Virus record (IMG/VR): IMGVR_UViG_3300025759_000174 | Coordinates: 1 to 44,651 of that record | DNA length: 44,651 nucleotides | From: a virus | Reading direction: 5' to 3' (one strand) | In this document: positions 39,007 through 44,651 of the stretch, one piece after another | Layout of the letters: every line of letters begins with the position of its first letter | Numbering within the stretch: position 1 is the stretch's first letter | Position numbers and translations under genes: made by a program | The notes under the pieces: model-generated | The model's database searches: none | What the model saw: only the letters and a program-made list of their open reading frames with translations | What the model was told of the DNA's origin: nothing

Positions 39007-39675
39007 TTAACCTTGTTTCGAATAACGTGGCGATCCGCTTTGGTATTCATCACGTCTTCTTCTGCCCATTTGTTCTATGTTAAATCCTTGTAACGCATTC
39101 TGATATTTTTGTTCATAAAATTGAATCATATCAGCCGGTCCTTTAAGAAAGCCAAAGGCTTCTACAAGGGATGCATATAAAAGTCCGTTGGGAAAATTCG
39201 TACTTAAATATGTAGTCGTATTAGTAGCCGATAATCCAGTTGGTTTCAAGATATAATTTATCTGCATGGTATAATTTGCATTGGGTGTAGGAGCTATAAC
39301 TATTTCATTATCATCCCAATAACCATAGTATTTTGGTACACCTTGGGCTTCTGTTGGATTAAACTCTGATATAAAGCTTGTATCTCTATATTCTACAAAA
39401 GATCTATTTGTAGACTGCCCTACGCCATCTGAGTTTACGATTTGAATTGATCTAATAACAGCTGTTTCTGTGTTTCCTACGTCAGGAGTATTTACATATC
39501 TTTGACCTGCAACAATTGTAGCTGTAGCATATTTTCTATTATTATCAGAGTCAGAATCTCTAAAAATTCTTTCTTCAGCATCTAAAATAAATCCATCTAA
39601 TATAGAATCTGTAAACACATTAGAATCAACTTCTGTGTAATTTCTTATTTTTGCTAATAGTTCTGCGTATGTCAT
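39007..39675 (-). CDS. SU10-like head-tail adaptor protein
   Basis: The 222-residue product has MTYAELLAKIRNYTEVDSN, a helical ILDGFILDAEERIFRDSDS, TETAVIRSIQIV, and a YGYWDDNEIVIAP strand, followed by helices with FYEQKYQNALQGF. TYAEL..KI.....D.......I..FI..AEERI matches what I know of the SU10-type adaptor, which sits below the portal of some podoviruses. The stop is 20 bases from the next gene and the start overlaps its neighbour by four. Confidence 0.7.
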   Translation of the reverse strand: MTYAELLAKIRNYTEVDSNVFTDSILDGFILDAEERIFRDSDSDNNRKYATATIVAGQRYVNTPDVGNTETAVIRSIQIVNSDGVGQSTNRSFVEYRDTSFISEFNPTEAQGVPKYYGYWDDNEIVIAPTPNANYTMQINYILKPTGLSATNTTTYLSTNFPNGLLYASLVEAFGFLKGPADMIQFYEQKYQNALQGFNIEQMGRRRRDEYQSGSPRYSKQG

Positions 39676-40163
39676 GGTGTTAATGTTACTGGTCCTGCTG
39701 TTACAACCGATCCTCCTGCTTTTTCAGTTATAGCAGTTGTTGTATTTAAATTAAAGGTAAAACTGTTTGTTGTTACTGAAGTAATAATAAAAGAAGTTTC
39801 ATATACCGTAAAAGCTAGTCCTCCTGGTGATCCGTCTACATTTCTAAGTTCTATTATATCATTTAGAGCTCTTCCATTATTAGGTTCCGATATTGATATA
39901 GTTGAAGAATTTGCTGTTGTACTTATTGGATTACTAGGTAGCATACTAGCTACAGCTGGTTCTGTTCTATCAGGTTTTGCATTTTGTAAACCTTCAGGAT
40001 CTGCTCCGTGAGCTCTTGGTTGTAATTGTGGCTGTTTAGGTTCAAATTCTGATACATGAACTCTAGAACCATTCCATTCTCTAACCATTTCAGTATATGG
40101 AAATTCCATACCTGATCTATCAGATATAAATTTTGCATATTTACCTTTTGAAAAATTAGACAT
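39672..40163 (-). CDS. conserved virion protein
   Basis: The 163-residue product starts MSNFSKGKYAKFISDRSGME and has FPYTEMVREWNGSRVHVSEF, PKQPQLQPRAHG, and a C-terminal beta part (DIIELRNVDGSP, FIITSVTTNSFTFNL). The GKYA.FISDRSG...Y.EMV.EWNG opening is a recurring marine phage family, placed between the adaptor and the gp4-like gene. It is probably a head-completion or neck protein. Confidence 0.68.
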   Translation of the reverse strand: MSNFSKGKYAKFISDRSGMEFPYTEMVREWNGSRVHVSEFEPKQPQLQPRAHGADPEGLQNAKPDRTEPAVASMLPSNPISTTANSSTISISEPNNGRALNDIIELRNVDGSPGGLAFTVYETSFIITSVTTNSFTFNLNTTTAITEKAGGSVVTAGPVTLTP

Positions 40164-40884
40164 TTGGATAATAAGTTTTTGGTGTTATGTAAGAACTAGA
40201 TGAAGAACCATCTTCTTGTAAAGCTCTTTGTAATTCATCCTCATATAACAATTTTAATTCTTGTGTTCTTTGTGGTGCTTTCTTTTGAGAAAGATAGTAA
40301 GCTAAACCAGCACACATACATGGAACAAAACGATAAGGTACATCTGTTGCGTTCGTATAATCACCTACATCTTGAATTCTTTTTACATAATAATAATTAA
40401 TTGTATTACCAGCTTCTGTTGAACCTGGAGTTAAATATAAAGTGATTGTAACTTTGTCTATAAATCTTTGTACAAAATATTGTGAAGGTGTTCCTTCAGA
40501 TGTTTTATTAGAAAGACCTTGATATGTTGATCTATTTATTTTTGTAAGAGGTGTATCTACGTTTGAAGAATTTCTGTAAACAGCTTCTAAAACATCATCA
40601 ACTCCATACACAGCTGTAGCATCAGACGTGCCATCACTTGTTGATCTAAACATTGTGTATTCTGCTTGACCATCAACTAATGTAATTGAGTTATTTGCTA
40701 CTTCCCAATAATGAAGTCCTCTATTACTCCACTCTTGAAATAATATGTTAAGAGATCTTCTAGCTGATTTTAAATCATAACCAGCGTTTGGTTCTAAACC
40801 AATTCTTTCATAAGATTCTTCAATGATTTCATCAATTGAAAAATTTTTATCAAATACTGTTGTACCGGAAGTAGTGTTAGCCAT
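40156..40884 (-). CDS. P22 gp4-like head-tail connector / tail tubular-type protein
   Basis: The 242-residue product has FSIDEIIEESYERIGLEPNAGYDLKSARRSLN-like helices (SIDEIIEESYERIG, GYDLKSARRSLNILF) followed by QEWSNRGLHYWEV, the conserved start of gp4-type connector proteins, and then beta strands (TITLVDG, YYYVKRIQDV). A C-terminal LKLLYEDELQRALQEDG helix follows. It should attach below the portal. Overlap with the next gene is eight bases. Confidence 0.72.
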   Translation of the reverse strand: MANTTSGTTVFDKNFSIDEIIEESYERIGLEPNAGYDLKSARRSLNILFQEWSNRGLHYWEVANNSITLVDGQAEYTMFRSTSDGTSDATAVYGVDDVLEAVYRNSSNVDTPLTKINRSTYQGLSNKTSEGTPSQYFVQRFIDKVTITLYLTPGSTEAGNTINYYYVKRIQDVGDYTNATDVPYRFVPCMCAGLAYYLSQKKAPQRTQELKLLYEDELQRALQEDGSSSSSYITPKTYYPNV

Positions 40885-40892
40885 CTACCCTC

Positions 40893-41174
40893 CTATTTAT
40901 CTATTAATACAGTACACTTAGAACTTGCTATTGCGTTACAAGTAATAAATCCTTTAAACAAAATTCCATCAGAAGGAAAGTTGAAAGAAAAAACATCACC
41001 TGGAGGAACTTCAGCTGTAAACTGAACTGCATCCTGATCACTAAAACTTACAGATCCTGTAGTTGTTGTAGTTGTAGTATTAGAAAGAACTAATCCTCTT
41101 AATCTAGTTCTACCACCAAACACAGATCCTACTGTTGTTACTTGTACTGCTTTTACATCACCTTGCATTGACAT
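40893..41174 (-). CDS. small beta-rich virion protein
   Basis: The 93-residue product (MSMQGDVKAVQVTTVGSVFG) has short strands with Gly/Thr turns (RTRLRGLVLSNTTTT, GDVFSFNFPSDGILFKG). Its shape is that of small virion proteins in this position of marine podoviruses. A hairpin lies immediately upstream. Nothing indicates an enzymatic role. Confidence 0.6.
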   Translation of the reverse strand: MSMQGDVKAVQVTTVGSVFGGRTRLRGLVLSNTTTTTTTGSVSFSDQDAVQFTAEVPPGDVFSFNFPSDGILFKGFITCNAIASSKCTVLIDK

Positions 41175-41194
41175 ATTTTTTTCTCCTTATTGGC

Positions 41195-41239
41195 GTGGGT
41201 GAGTATCAAGATCAAAAAGTCTCGAAGTTTCTCACCCAC
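41195..41239. other. hairpin in intergenic leader (9-bp stem, 27-base loop)
   Basis: GTGGGTGAG (41195-41203) pairs perfectly with CTCACCCAC (41231-41239). The hairpin lies between the stop of the MANTTFKGP gene and the start of the 93-residue gene. For leftward transcription it is followed by an AAGGAG ribosome-binding site, not by a run of U, so it is unlikely to be a terminator and may protect or process the mRNA. Confidence 0.6.
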
Positions 41240-41250
41240 ATTATTATTTA

Positions 41251-41529
41251 TTACGAATCAGAAATATTCGCAAGTGTATCAACTCTTTTCCAGTTTGTAC
41301 CATCTGAAAAAGCATACACAGCTGCACCTGCAGCACCATCTTGTACGTAAACTAATACACCTTGGTTATCAGCTGCTTCTAAAGTATTAGTTCCGTCACT
41401 AATAGTATTAGCATCTGTTACAGTGTAAGGAGTTTTTCCACCTTGTTGAGTGTCTCCTGCGTTTACATTTGGGCCACCAATAAATCCGTTAAGGGAAGTT
41501 ACTGGTCCTTTAAATGTAGTGTTTGCCAT
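41251..41529 (-). CDS. small head-decoration-type protein (putative)
   Basis: The 92-residue product starts MANTTFKGPVTSLNGFIGG and is Gly/Asn/Thr-rich with GVLVYVQDGAAGAAVYAFSD. MANTTFKGPV...NGF is a recurring small virion protein of marine phages, thought to coat the head or form a fibre. It has an excellent ribosome-binding site (GGAGGATAAAG-type) and is flanked on both sides by stem-loops, which suits a protein made in large amounts. Confidence 0.62.
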   Translation of the reverse strand: MANTTFKGPVTSLNGFIGGPNVNAGDTQQGGKTPYTVTDANTISDGTNTLEAADNQGVLVYVQDGAAGAAVYAFSDGTNWKRVDTLANISDS

Positions 41530-41552
41530 AATCTTTATCCTCCTAATTTTCC

Positions 41553-41593
41553 GAACATAGTCTCTAGGCCGTCGACTATACGCGTCTATGTTC
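41553..41593. other. leader hairpin (8-bp stem)
   Basis: GAACATAG (41553-41560) pairs with CTATGTTC (41586-41593) around a GC-rich 25-base loop that contains GTCGAC (41571-41576). It sits in the untranslated leader of the small head gene, between a promoter-like sequence and the ribosome-binding site; bases of one arm also form a 7-codon frame (MFGKLGG). No U run follows, so termination is unlikely. Confidence 0.55.
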
Positions 41594-41615
41594 TAATTAA
41601 TTGTATAGTGATTTA

Positions 41616-41644
41616 GATATATAGCAGATTTTAATAGAGTGCAA
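41616..41644 (-). promoter_or_regulatory. leftward promoter candidate for virion genes
   Basis: On the leftward strand TTGCAC (complement of 41639-41644), a 17-base spacer and TATATC (complement of 41616-41621) resemble a sigma-70 promoter. It lies in the 163-base gap 41530-41692, the longest gap in the virion region, which otherwise holds the leader hairpin and no gene. It would drive the small head gene and the tail genes left of it. Confidence 0.5.
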
Positions 41645-41692
41645 GAGAACCTTATAAGAAAGTGCGATTTCAGCGATGTAGCGTTTTTTGTG

Positions 41693-41908
41693 TTACGTAG
41701 CTACAGATACGTCAGGTGCAGCGTCTTCTATCTTATTAGTCTGTTGAGCAACTTGTGCTTCAGCTAATTTGATGTGACTGATGACTTGTCTAATTCTGTC
41801 ATCAATTCTCACCATATCAAGAGTATATCTTTTCTCTTGATTATAGTGCTGCGACCACTCAAGTTCCAGTCCTCTCTTCTTTGTGTAGAGTTCTTGAACG
41901 TGTGTCAT
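41693..41908 (-). CDS. small helical protein
   Basis: The 71-residue product (MTHVQELYTKKRGLELEWSQ) is mostly helix with heptad-like spacing (DDRIRQVISHIKLAEAQVAQQ) and an acidic tail. GGAGG lies six bases ahead of its ATG, a strong site, although the start is 50 bases inside the gene upstream. No function is known; helices of this size between head and tail genes often belong to scaffold or chaperone proteins, which is a guess. Confidence 0.6.
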   Translation of the reverse strand: MTHVQELYTKKRGLELEWSQHYNQEKRYTLDMVRIDDRIRQVISHIKLAEAQVAQQTNKIEDAAPDVSVAT

Positions 41909-42095
41909 TTATAACCTCCTCATAGGTTAACCACATTTTAGATTTACTAATAAATCCATCTTTTTCCCATACAATATCATTTTTTCCTAGCTTGTCAACT
42001 AGTGCATCTTCAAAAGCTTTGTCCTCATCTTCTGACAAAAGATTGAAGTCAGCGTAGTAGCCGTATGCTCTGATTTGTACTCGGAAATTTTTCAT
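41859..42095 (-). CDS. conserved small hypothetical protein
   Basis: The 78-residue product has a strand-rich start (MKNFRVQIRAYGYYADFNLL) and an acidic helix (EDEDKAFEDALVDKLG), then KDGFISKSKMWLTYEEVIND. FRVQI.AYGY.A.F followed by KLG.N.I.WE is a marine phage family without function. No strong ribosome-binding site is seen for this ATG. The last 50 bases overlap the next gene. Confidence 0.58.
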   Translation of the reverse strand: MKNFRVQIRAYGYYADFNLLSEDEDKAFEDALVDKLGKNDIVWEKDGFISKSKMWLTYEEVINDTRSRTLHKEERTGT

Positions 42096-42122
42096 GGGTT
42101 TGTATGGTATATCAAAATTTAA

Positions 42123-42641
42123 TTAGTATTGAAAGACCTCATTAAAATTAAATGCTATGGCATATTTTACTTTTTCTGTAATATTTCTGTCACAACTATG
42201 CTTTAATTCTGAAGAAAACATAACAATTTTACCTTCTTCCGGTGTAATTTTTTCGTTTATATCAGGAAATATTAAATCTTGGTGATGATCATTTAAATAC
42301 AAAACTCCTGAAATTACAGATGGTGTGTGAGCGTGTTCTATTGTTCTACCACCAAAGCCTTCTGCTATACCCCAAGCAAGACTTAATTCATAAGGTCTTA
42401 TAAATTTATGTTTATCAACTTTATCTAAAACAGGATAAATTATTTTCATAAATTCTTTGTCAGAACAAAAATATCGCCAATCAGTCATAAGACCAACAAC
42501 ATTTGTAGCGTAGTTATTTTTAGAAGATTTAATATCTTCTTTTATTTTATCTATAAAATATTCAGCATTTATTTTTACTTTACCAACCAAAAATAAATAG
42601 TCTTTTTGTATTTTTCCTATTACTTCTTTCTCTATTTTCAT
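42123..42641 (-). CDS. 2OG-Fe(II) oxygenase, TIGR02466-like (7 of 7)
   Basis: The 172-residue product has EHAHTPSVISGVLYL (H103, H105), EGKIVMFSSELKHSC (H148) and KVKYAIAFNF, in which lysine 157 occupies the place where the other two TIGR02466-like copies have the oxoglutarate arginine. The fold pattern (SGV.YL, I.MF.S...H) is intact. It lies on the far side of the terminator behind the capsid gene, so it is transcribed by read-through or from its own promoter. Activity is uncertain because of the lysine. Confidence 0.75.
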   Translation of the reverse strand: MKIEKEVIGKIQKDYLFLVGKVKINAEYFIDKIKEDIKSSKNNYATNVVGLMTDWRYFCSDKEFMKIIYPVLDKVDKHKFIRPYELSLAWGIAEGFGGRTIEHAHTPSVISGVLYLNDHHQDLIFPDINEKITPEEGKIVMFSSELKHSCDRNITEKVKYAIAFNFNEVFQY

Positions 42642-42659
42642 TCTATTTCTTTATACCAT

Positions 42660-42689
42660 AAAAAAAGGGCGGCTACAAGAGCCGCCCTT
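42660..42689 (-). terminator. rho-independent terminator after the capsid gene
   Basis: In the leftward direction AAGGGCGGCT and AGCCGCCCTT (42665-42674 and 42680-42689) form a perfect 10-base-pair, GC-rich stem with a 5-base loop, followed by seven U residues (complement of 42660-42666). It lies 23 bases beyond the stop of the major capsid gene. It should end or reduce transcription after the capsid gene, keeping capsid mRNA in excess. Confidence 0.93.
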
Positions 42690-42711
42690 AATTATTCAGT
42701 TAATCTAGTGA

Positions 42712-43617
42712 TTACGCACCAGGTGAACCGAAGATACCTCTAGGGTCTGAGAATCCGAAAGAATATCTCTCTCTAGCTTTGTATCTAACGTTACCAGTAT
42801 CGAAGTCACCTTCCATAGCTGTCTTGATTGGACTTCTAACAAACATTTTCATACCGTTAGGTACGTCTGTTTTGATGAAGAACGCATCAGTGTCAGTTAA
42901 GTAGTTGTTCACTACATAACCTTGAGGAACCATCCCCATTGATACTACTGCGTTAATATCATTGTCAGCTGTTCCAACTCTACCTACAGATTTCATCAAT
43001 CTTTCAGCAGTAAATTGAAGCTCAGAAGGAATAATCATTTTTACTCCTCTTGCTGCAATTTTAAGACCTCTCTCATCAGTGAACGCTGCGATATCAATTA
43101 AAGACTGCTCTAACGATGTTTCGTTAAGATCAGCTGATGTCGCTAATTCATTTGAGAAAGTTCCAGCTATCGTTGGGTGGTCAGTAGCACAAAGCTCCTT
43201 ACCATCACCACCAGCAAATGCAGAATCAAACGCATTGTTTAATACGTTTGCAGCTTTTACTTGCTTAGTGTTTGCCATCGATCTAGCTAATGCTTTTGTA
43301 TATCTAGACGCAAGTCTGTCATACAAATTGTCCTCAATCGCTTCTTCAGTGATTGCGAACGCAAGAGCTACTGTCTCGTGCGTGTATCTAGCAGTGAAAG
43401 TTTCTTGTGCGTTGTCAAAAGTTACGCCAGATCCTTCTGGTTTTACTTGAGCATTCGCGAAACCAGATAACATTACTTCTTCTTCAAAAGCTCTGTCACT
43501 GTTTTCTGTGTCGAAAATTTCAGCATGCTGATTTTCATATCTTTTATATTCCAAGCCGAATAATGCATTCAAACCTGGTTCTAGTTCTTTAACTAGTTGT
43601 CCTCTACTTATTGCCAT
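42712..43617 (-). CDS. major capsid protein (HK97-fold)
   Basis: The 301-residue product has GQLVKELEPGLNALFGLEYK, an E-loop-like FANAQVKPEGSGVTFDNAQETF, a helix EEAIEDNLYDRLASRYTKALARSM, KMIIPSELQFTAERLMKS and a VRYKARERYSFGFSDPRG P-domain end. This layout and its location before a strong terminator make it the major capsid protein, of the Mu gpT-like/HK97-fold group. Its mRNA is ended by the hairpin at 42660-42689. The gene upstream is probably its decoration or stabilising partner. Confidence 0.85.
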   Translation of the reverse strand: MAISRGQLVKELEPGLNALFGLEYKRYENQHAEIFDTENSDRAFEEEVMLSGFANAQVKPEGSGVTFDNAQETFTARYTHETVALAFAITEEAIEDNLYDRLASRYTKALARSMANTKQVKAANVLNNAFDSAFAGGDGKELCATDHPTIAGTFSNELATSADLNETSLEQSLIDIAAFTDERGLKIAARGVKMIIPSELQFTAERLMKSVGRVGTADNDINAVVSMGMVPQGYVVNNYLTDTDAFFIKTDVPNGMKMFVRSPIKTAMEGDFDTGNVRYKARERYSFGFSDPRGIFGSPGA

Positions 43618-43629
43618 AGTTATCCTCCA

Positions 43630-44211
43630 TTATACTCCGGTTGTACCCTTAAGTTGGTGCTCGTTGATAACTCCAACAACATTTACGTTAGCTGAATATA
43701 TAGTCGAGCTATCTTTATTGTTGTTTTCAATATCTTTAGTCACACCAATGACTCTTATTTGGGCTGTTGATGTTGTTACTGTAGCGTTGTTCAACTCCAC
43801 TTTTGAAATGTAGTTTGGCGTAGCTCCAGCTGCGTATACAATGTCTCCGTTTAAGAAAGTTGAAGTTACAGCAAACGTACTGTTTACTTGTATTTCAAAT
43901 CTTTCGTAAGGGTCATCGGCTACGAAGCCAACAATATCAGTAGCTGTGTTAGAAGCTTCTAAATGGTTAGCGAACGTAGGCTTGCTTGTTGATGCATCAG
44001 TATAGAAAACACCGTTTAATGAACCTAATAAAGCATCACCTGCTGCTGCGACACCAATCGTTCCAGTATTTAACATTTCTACTGGATCGTTTTGGTAAAT
44101 TGCAGTTGCACTTGCTGCGATATTATATTCACTTAAACCTTGGTTGTCTCTATTCTGACCCACTTTTCCAATAGCTCTCAATCCGAAAGCTGCGTCTTGG
44201 TTAGTTGCCAT
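43630..44211 (-). CDS. head protein next to capsid (decoration-like)
   Basis: The 193-residue product (MATNQDAAFGLRAIGKVGQN) is beta-rich with SATAIYQNDPVEMLNTGTIG, GSLNGVFYTDAST and VVGVINEHQLKG near the end. ATNQD..FGLR.I...G....G..EY.I is a family usually found just ahead of the capsid gene in marine phages. It has no enzyme motif. A decoration or capsid-stabilising role is inferred from position. Confidence 0.65.
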   Translation of the reverse strand: MATNQDAAFGLRAIGKVGQNRDNQGLSEYNIAASATAIYQNDPVEMLNTGTIGVAAAGDALLGSLNGVFYTDASTSKPTFANHLEASNTATDIVGFVADDPYERFEIQVNSTFAVTSTFLNGDIVYAAGATPNYISKVELNNATVTTSTAQIRVIGVTKDIENNNKDSSTIYSANVNVVGVINEHQLKGTTGV

Positions 44212-44266
44212 AATGGTTCTCCTTAGTTTTAGTTATTAATATCGCGAACTTGATATCACAAAGAAA

Positions 44267-44650
44267 TTATTTCTTTGTACCACCAAAAGTTACACGACTC
44301 TGCCTCTCACTATTGATCGGCATACTTGAGTGTTGCTCCTTCATAAGATCGTTGTTTATTGCTTCGTCTCGTGCTTCAGTTTGTTGTCTGAAATATTGTT
44401 CACGAGATTTTGCGATCTCTTCTGGTATCCTTGCCAACACAAGGCCTCCAACTCCGATCACTCCTGCGTATTTGCCGTCTTTCAGTTGTGGATACTCTGA
44501 GTCTGGATATTCATCGGCTCTCACCAATTCCCATCCGGATCTCATTTTACCTGACATGTTTTTAGTATCGTCAAATCCTAAAACTTCAGTTCGTATCCAT
44601 CTGTGCCTGAATCCGTTTGGCGCAGGTGGTGCATCTAAGCTAGATGGTGG
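44267..44650 (-). CDS. head-region protein, 5' end beyond the window
   Basis: The frame is open to the right edge. Before the internal ATG at 44557 it reads PNGFRHRWIRTEVLGFDDTK, clearly coding, so the gene starts outside the window. The visible part continues MRSGWELVRADEYPDSEYP, ILARIPEEIAKSREQYF and ends RVTFGGTKK. WIR.E.LG.DD..N and GW..V.AD..PD recur between portal and capsid genes in marine phages; function unknown. A small palindrome (44258-44278) overlaps its stop. Confidence 0.72.
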   Translation of the reverse strand, partial: PPSSLDAPPAPNGFRHRWIRTEVLGFDDTKNMSGKMRSGWELVRADEYPDSEYPQLKDGKYAGVIGVGGLVLARIPEEIAKSREQYFRQQTEARDEAINNDLMKEQHSSMPINSERQSRVTFGGTKK

Positions 44651-44651
44651 A

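Noticed and set aside
44258-44278. Perfect AT-rich palindrome as terminator
   Set aside because: Stem is AT-rich, no U tract for leftward transcription, and it overlaps the stop codon.
1-44651. CRISPR arrays, tRNA genes, insertion sequences, integrase and att sites
   Set aside because: No spaced direct repeats, cloverleaf, transposase or recombinase signature was seen on either strand by reading; the 321-425 repeat has no spacers.

Overview
The window looks like most of the genome of an uncultivated marine tailed phage (Caudoviricetes). It is AT-rich and densely packed, genes overlap by ATGA or TAATG, and many products belong to families familiar from marine viral contigs. No ribosomal, tRNA, integrase or host metabolic genes were seen. 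The virion genes point to a podovirus-like particle: HK97-type capsid protein, SU10-like adaptor, P22 gp4-like and gp10-like tail proteins, and a giant internal virion protein instead of a tape measure with tail tube. The host cannot be read from the sequence; an AT-rich marine alphaproteobacterium is a guess. Both ends are open: a Gp88-like gene is cut at the left edge and a head gene at the right edge. The large terminase and portal are absent and probably lie beyond the right edge.

Layout. 1-4600: cut Gp88-like gene, a 15-unit heptanucleotide repeat, a PD-(D/E)XK nuclease, three 2-oxoglutarate (2OG) Fe(II) oxygenases, a glycosyltransferase, the small terminase on the + strand and several small genes. 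4600-9200: an AT-rich control region with inverted GTTACAAA repeats, a RecB-like nuclease, an HNH endonuclease, a glycosyltransferase and a row of very small genes (ribbon-helix-helix, zinc-binding, lipoprotein). 9200-12500: lysis-type region with an M15 peptidase, a fourth 2OG oxygenase, tiny hydrophobic proteins, and membrane-anchored coiled-coil and exported proteins. 12500-20940: replication, with family A DNA polymerase, DUF3310 protein, UvrD-like helicase, primase-polymerase-like protein, two conserved replication-region proteins and a divergent SNF2-like helicase. 20940-44650: leftward virion module from the internal proteins (left) back to the capsid (right).

The most unusual trait is the load of post-synthetic modification genes: seven putative 2OG-Fe(II) oxygenases, four putative glycosyltransferases and one NodU/TobZ-type carbamoyltransferase. 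Three of them (oxygenase, carbamoyltransferase, oxygenase) form a tight rightward cassette, 32536-35250, with its own promoter-like sequence, set inside the leftward virion operon and next to a glycine-rich fibre-type protein. A hydroxylate-then-cap scheme acting on virion protein, DNA or host surface glycan is the best candidate for an undescribed system here, but the substrate is unknown.

Sixteen short genes were added by reading the gaps between larger ones. They were accepted for stop/start overlaps, ribosome-binding sites, or recognisable features such as a lipobox, a ribbon-helix-helix pattern or a membrane segment.
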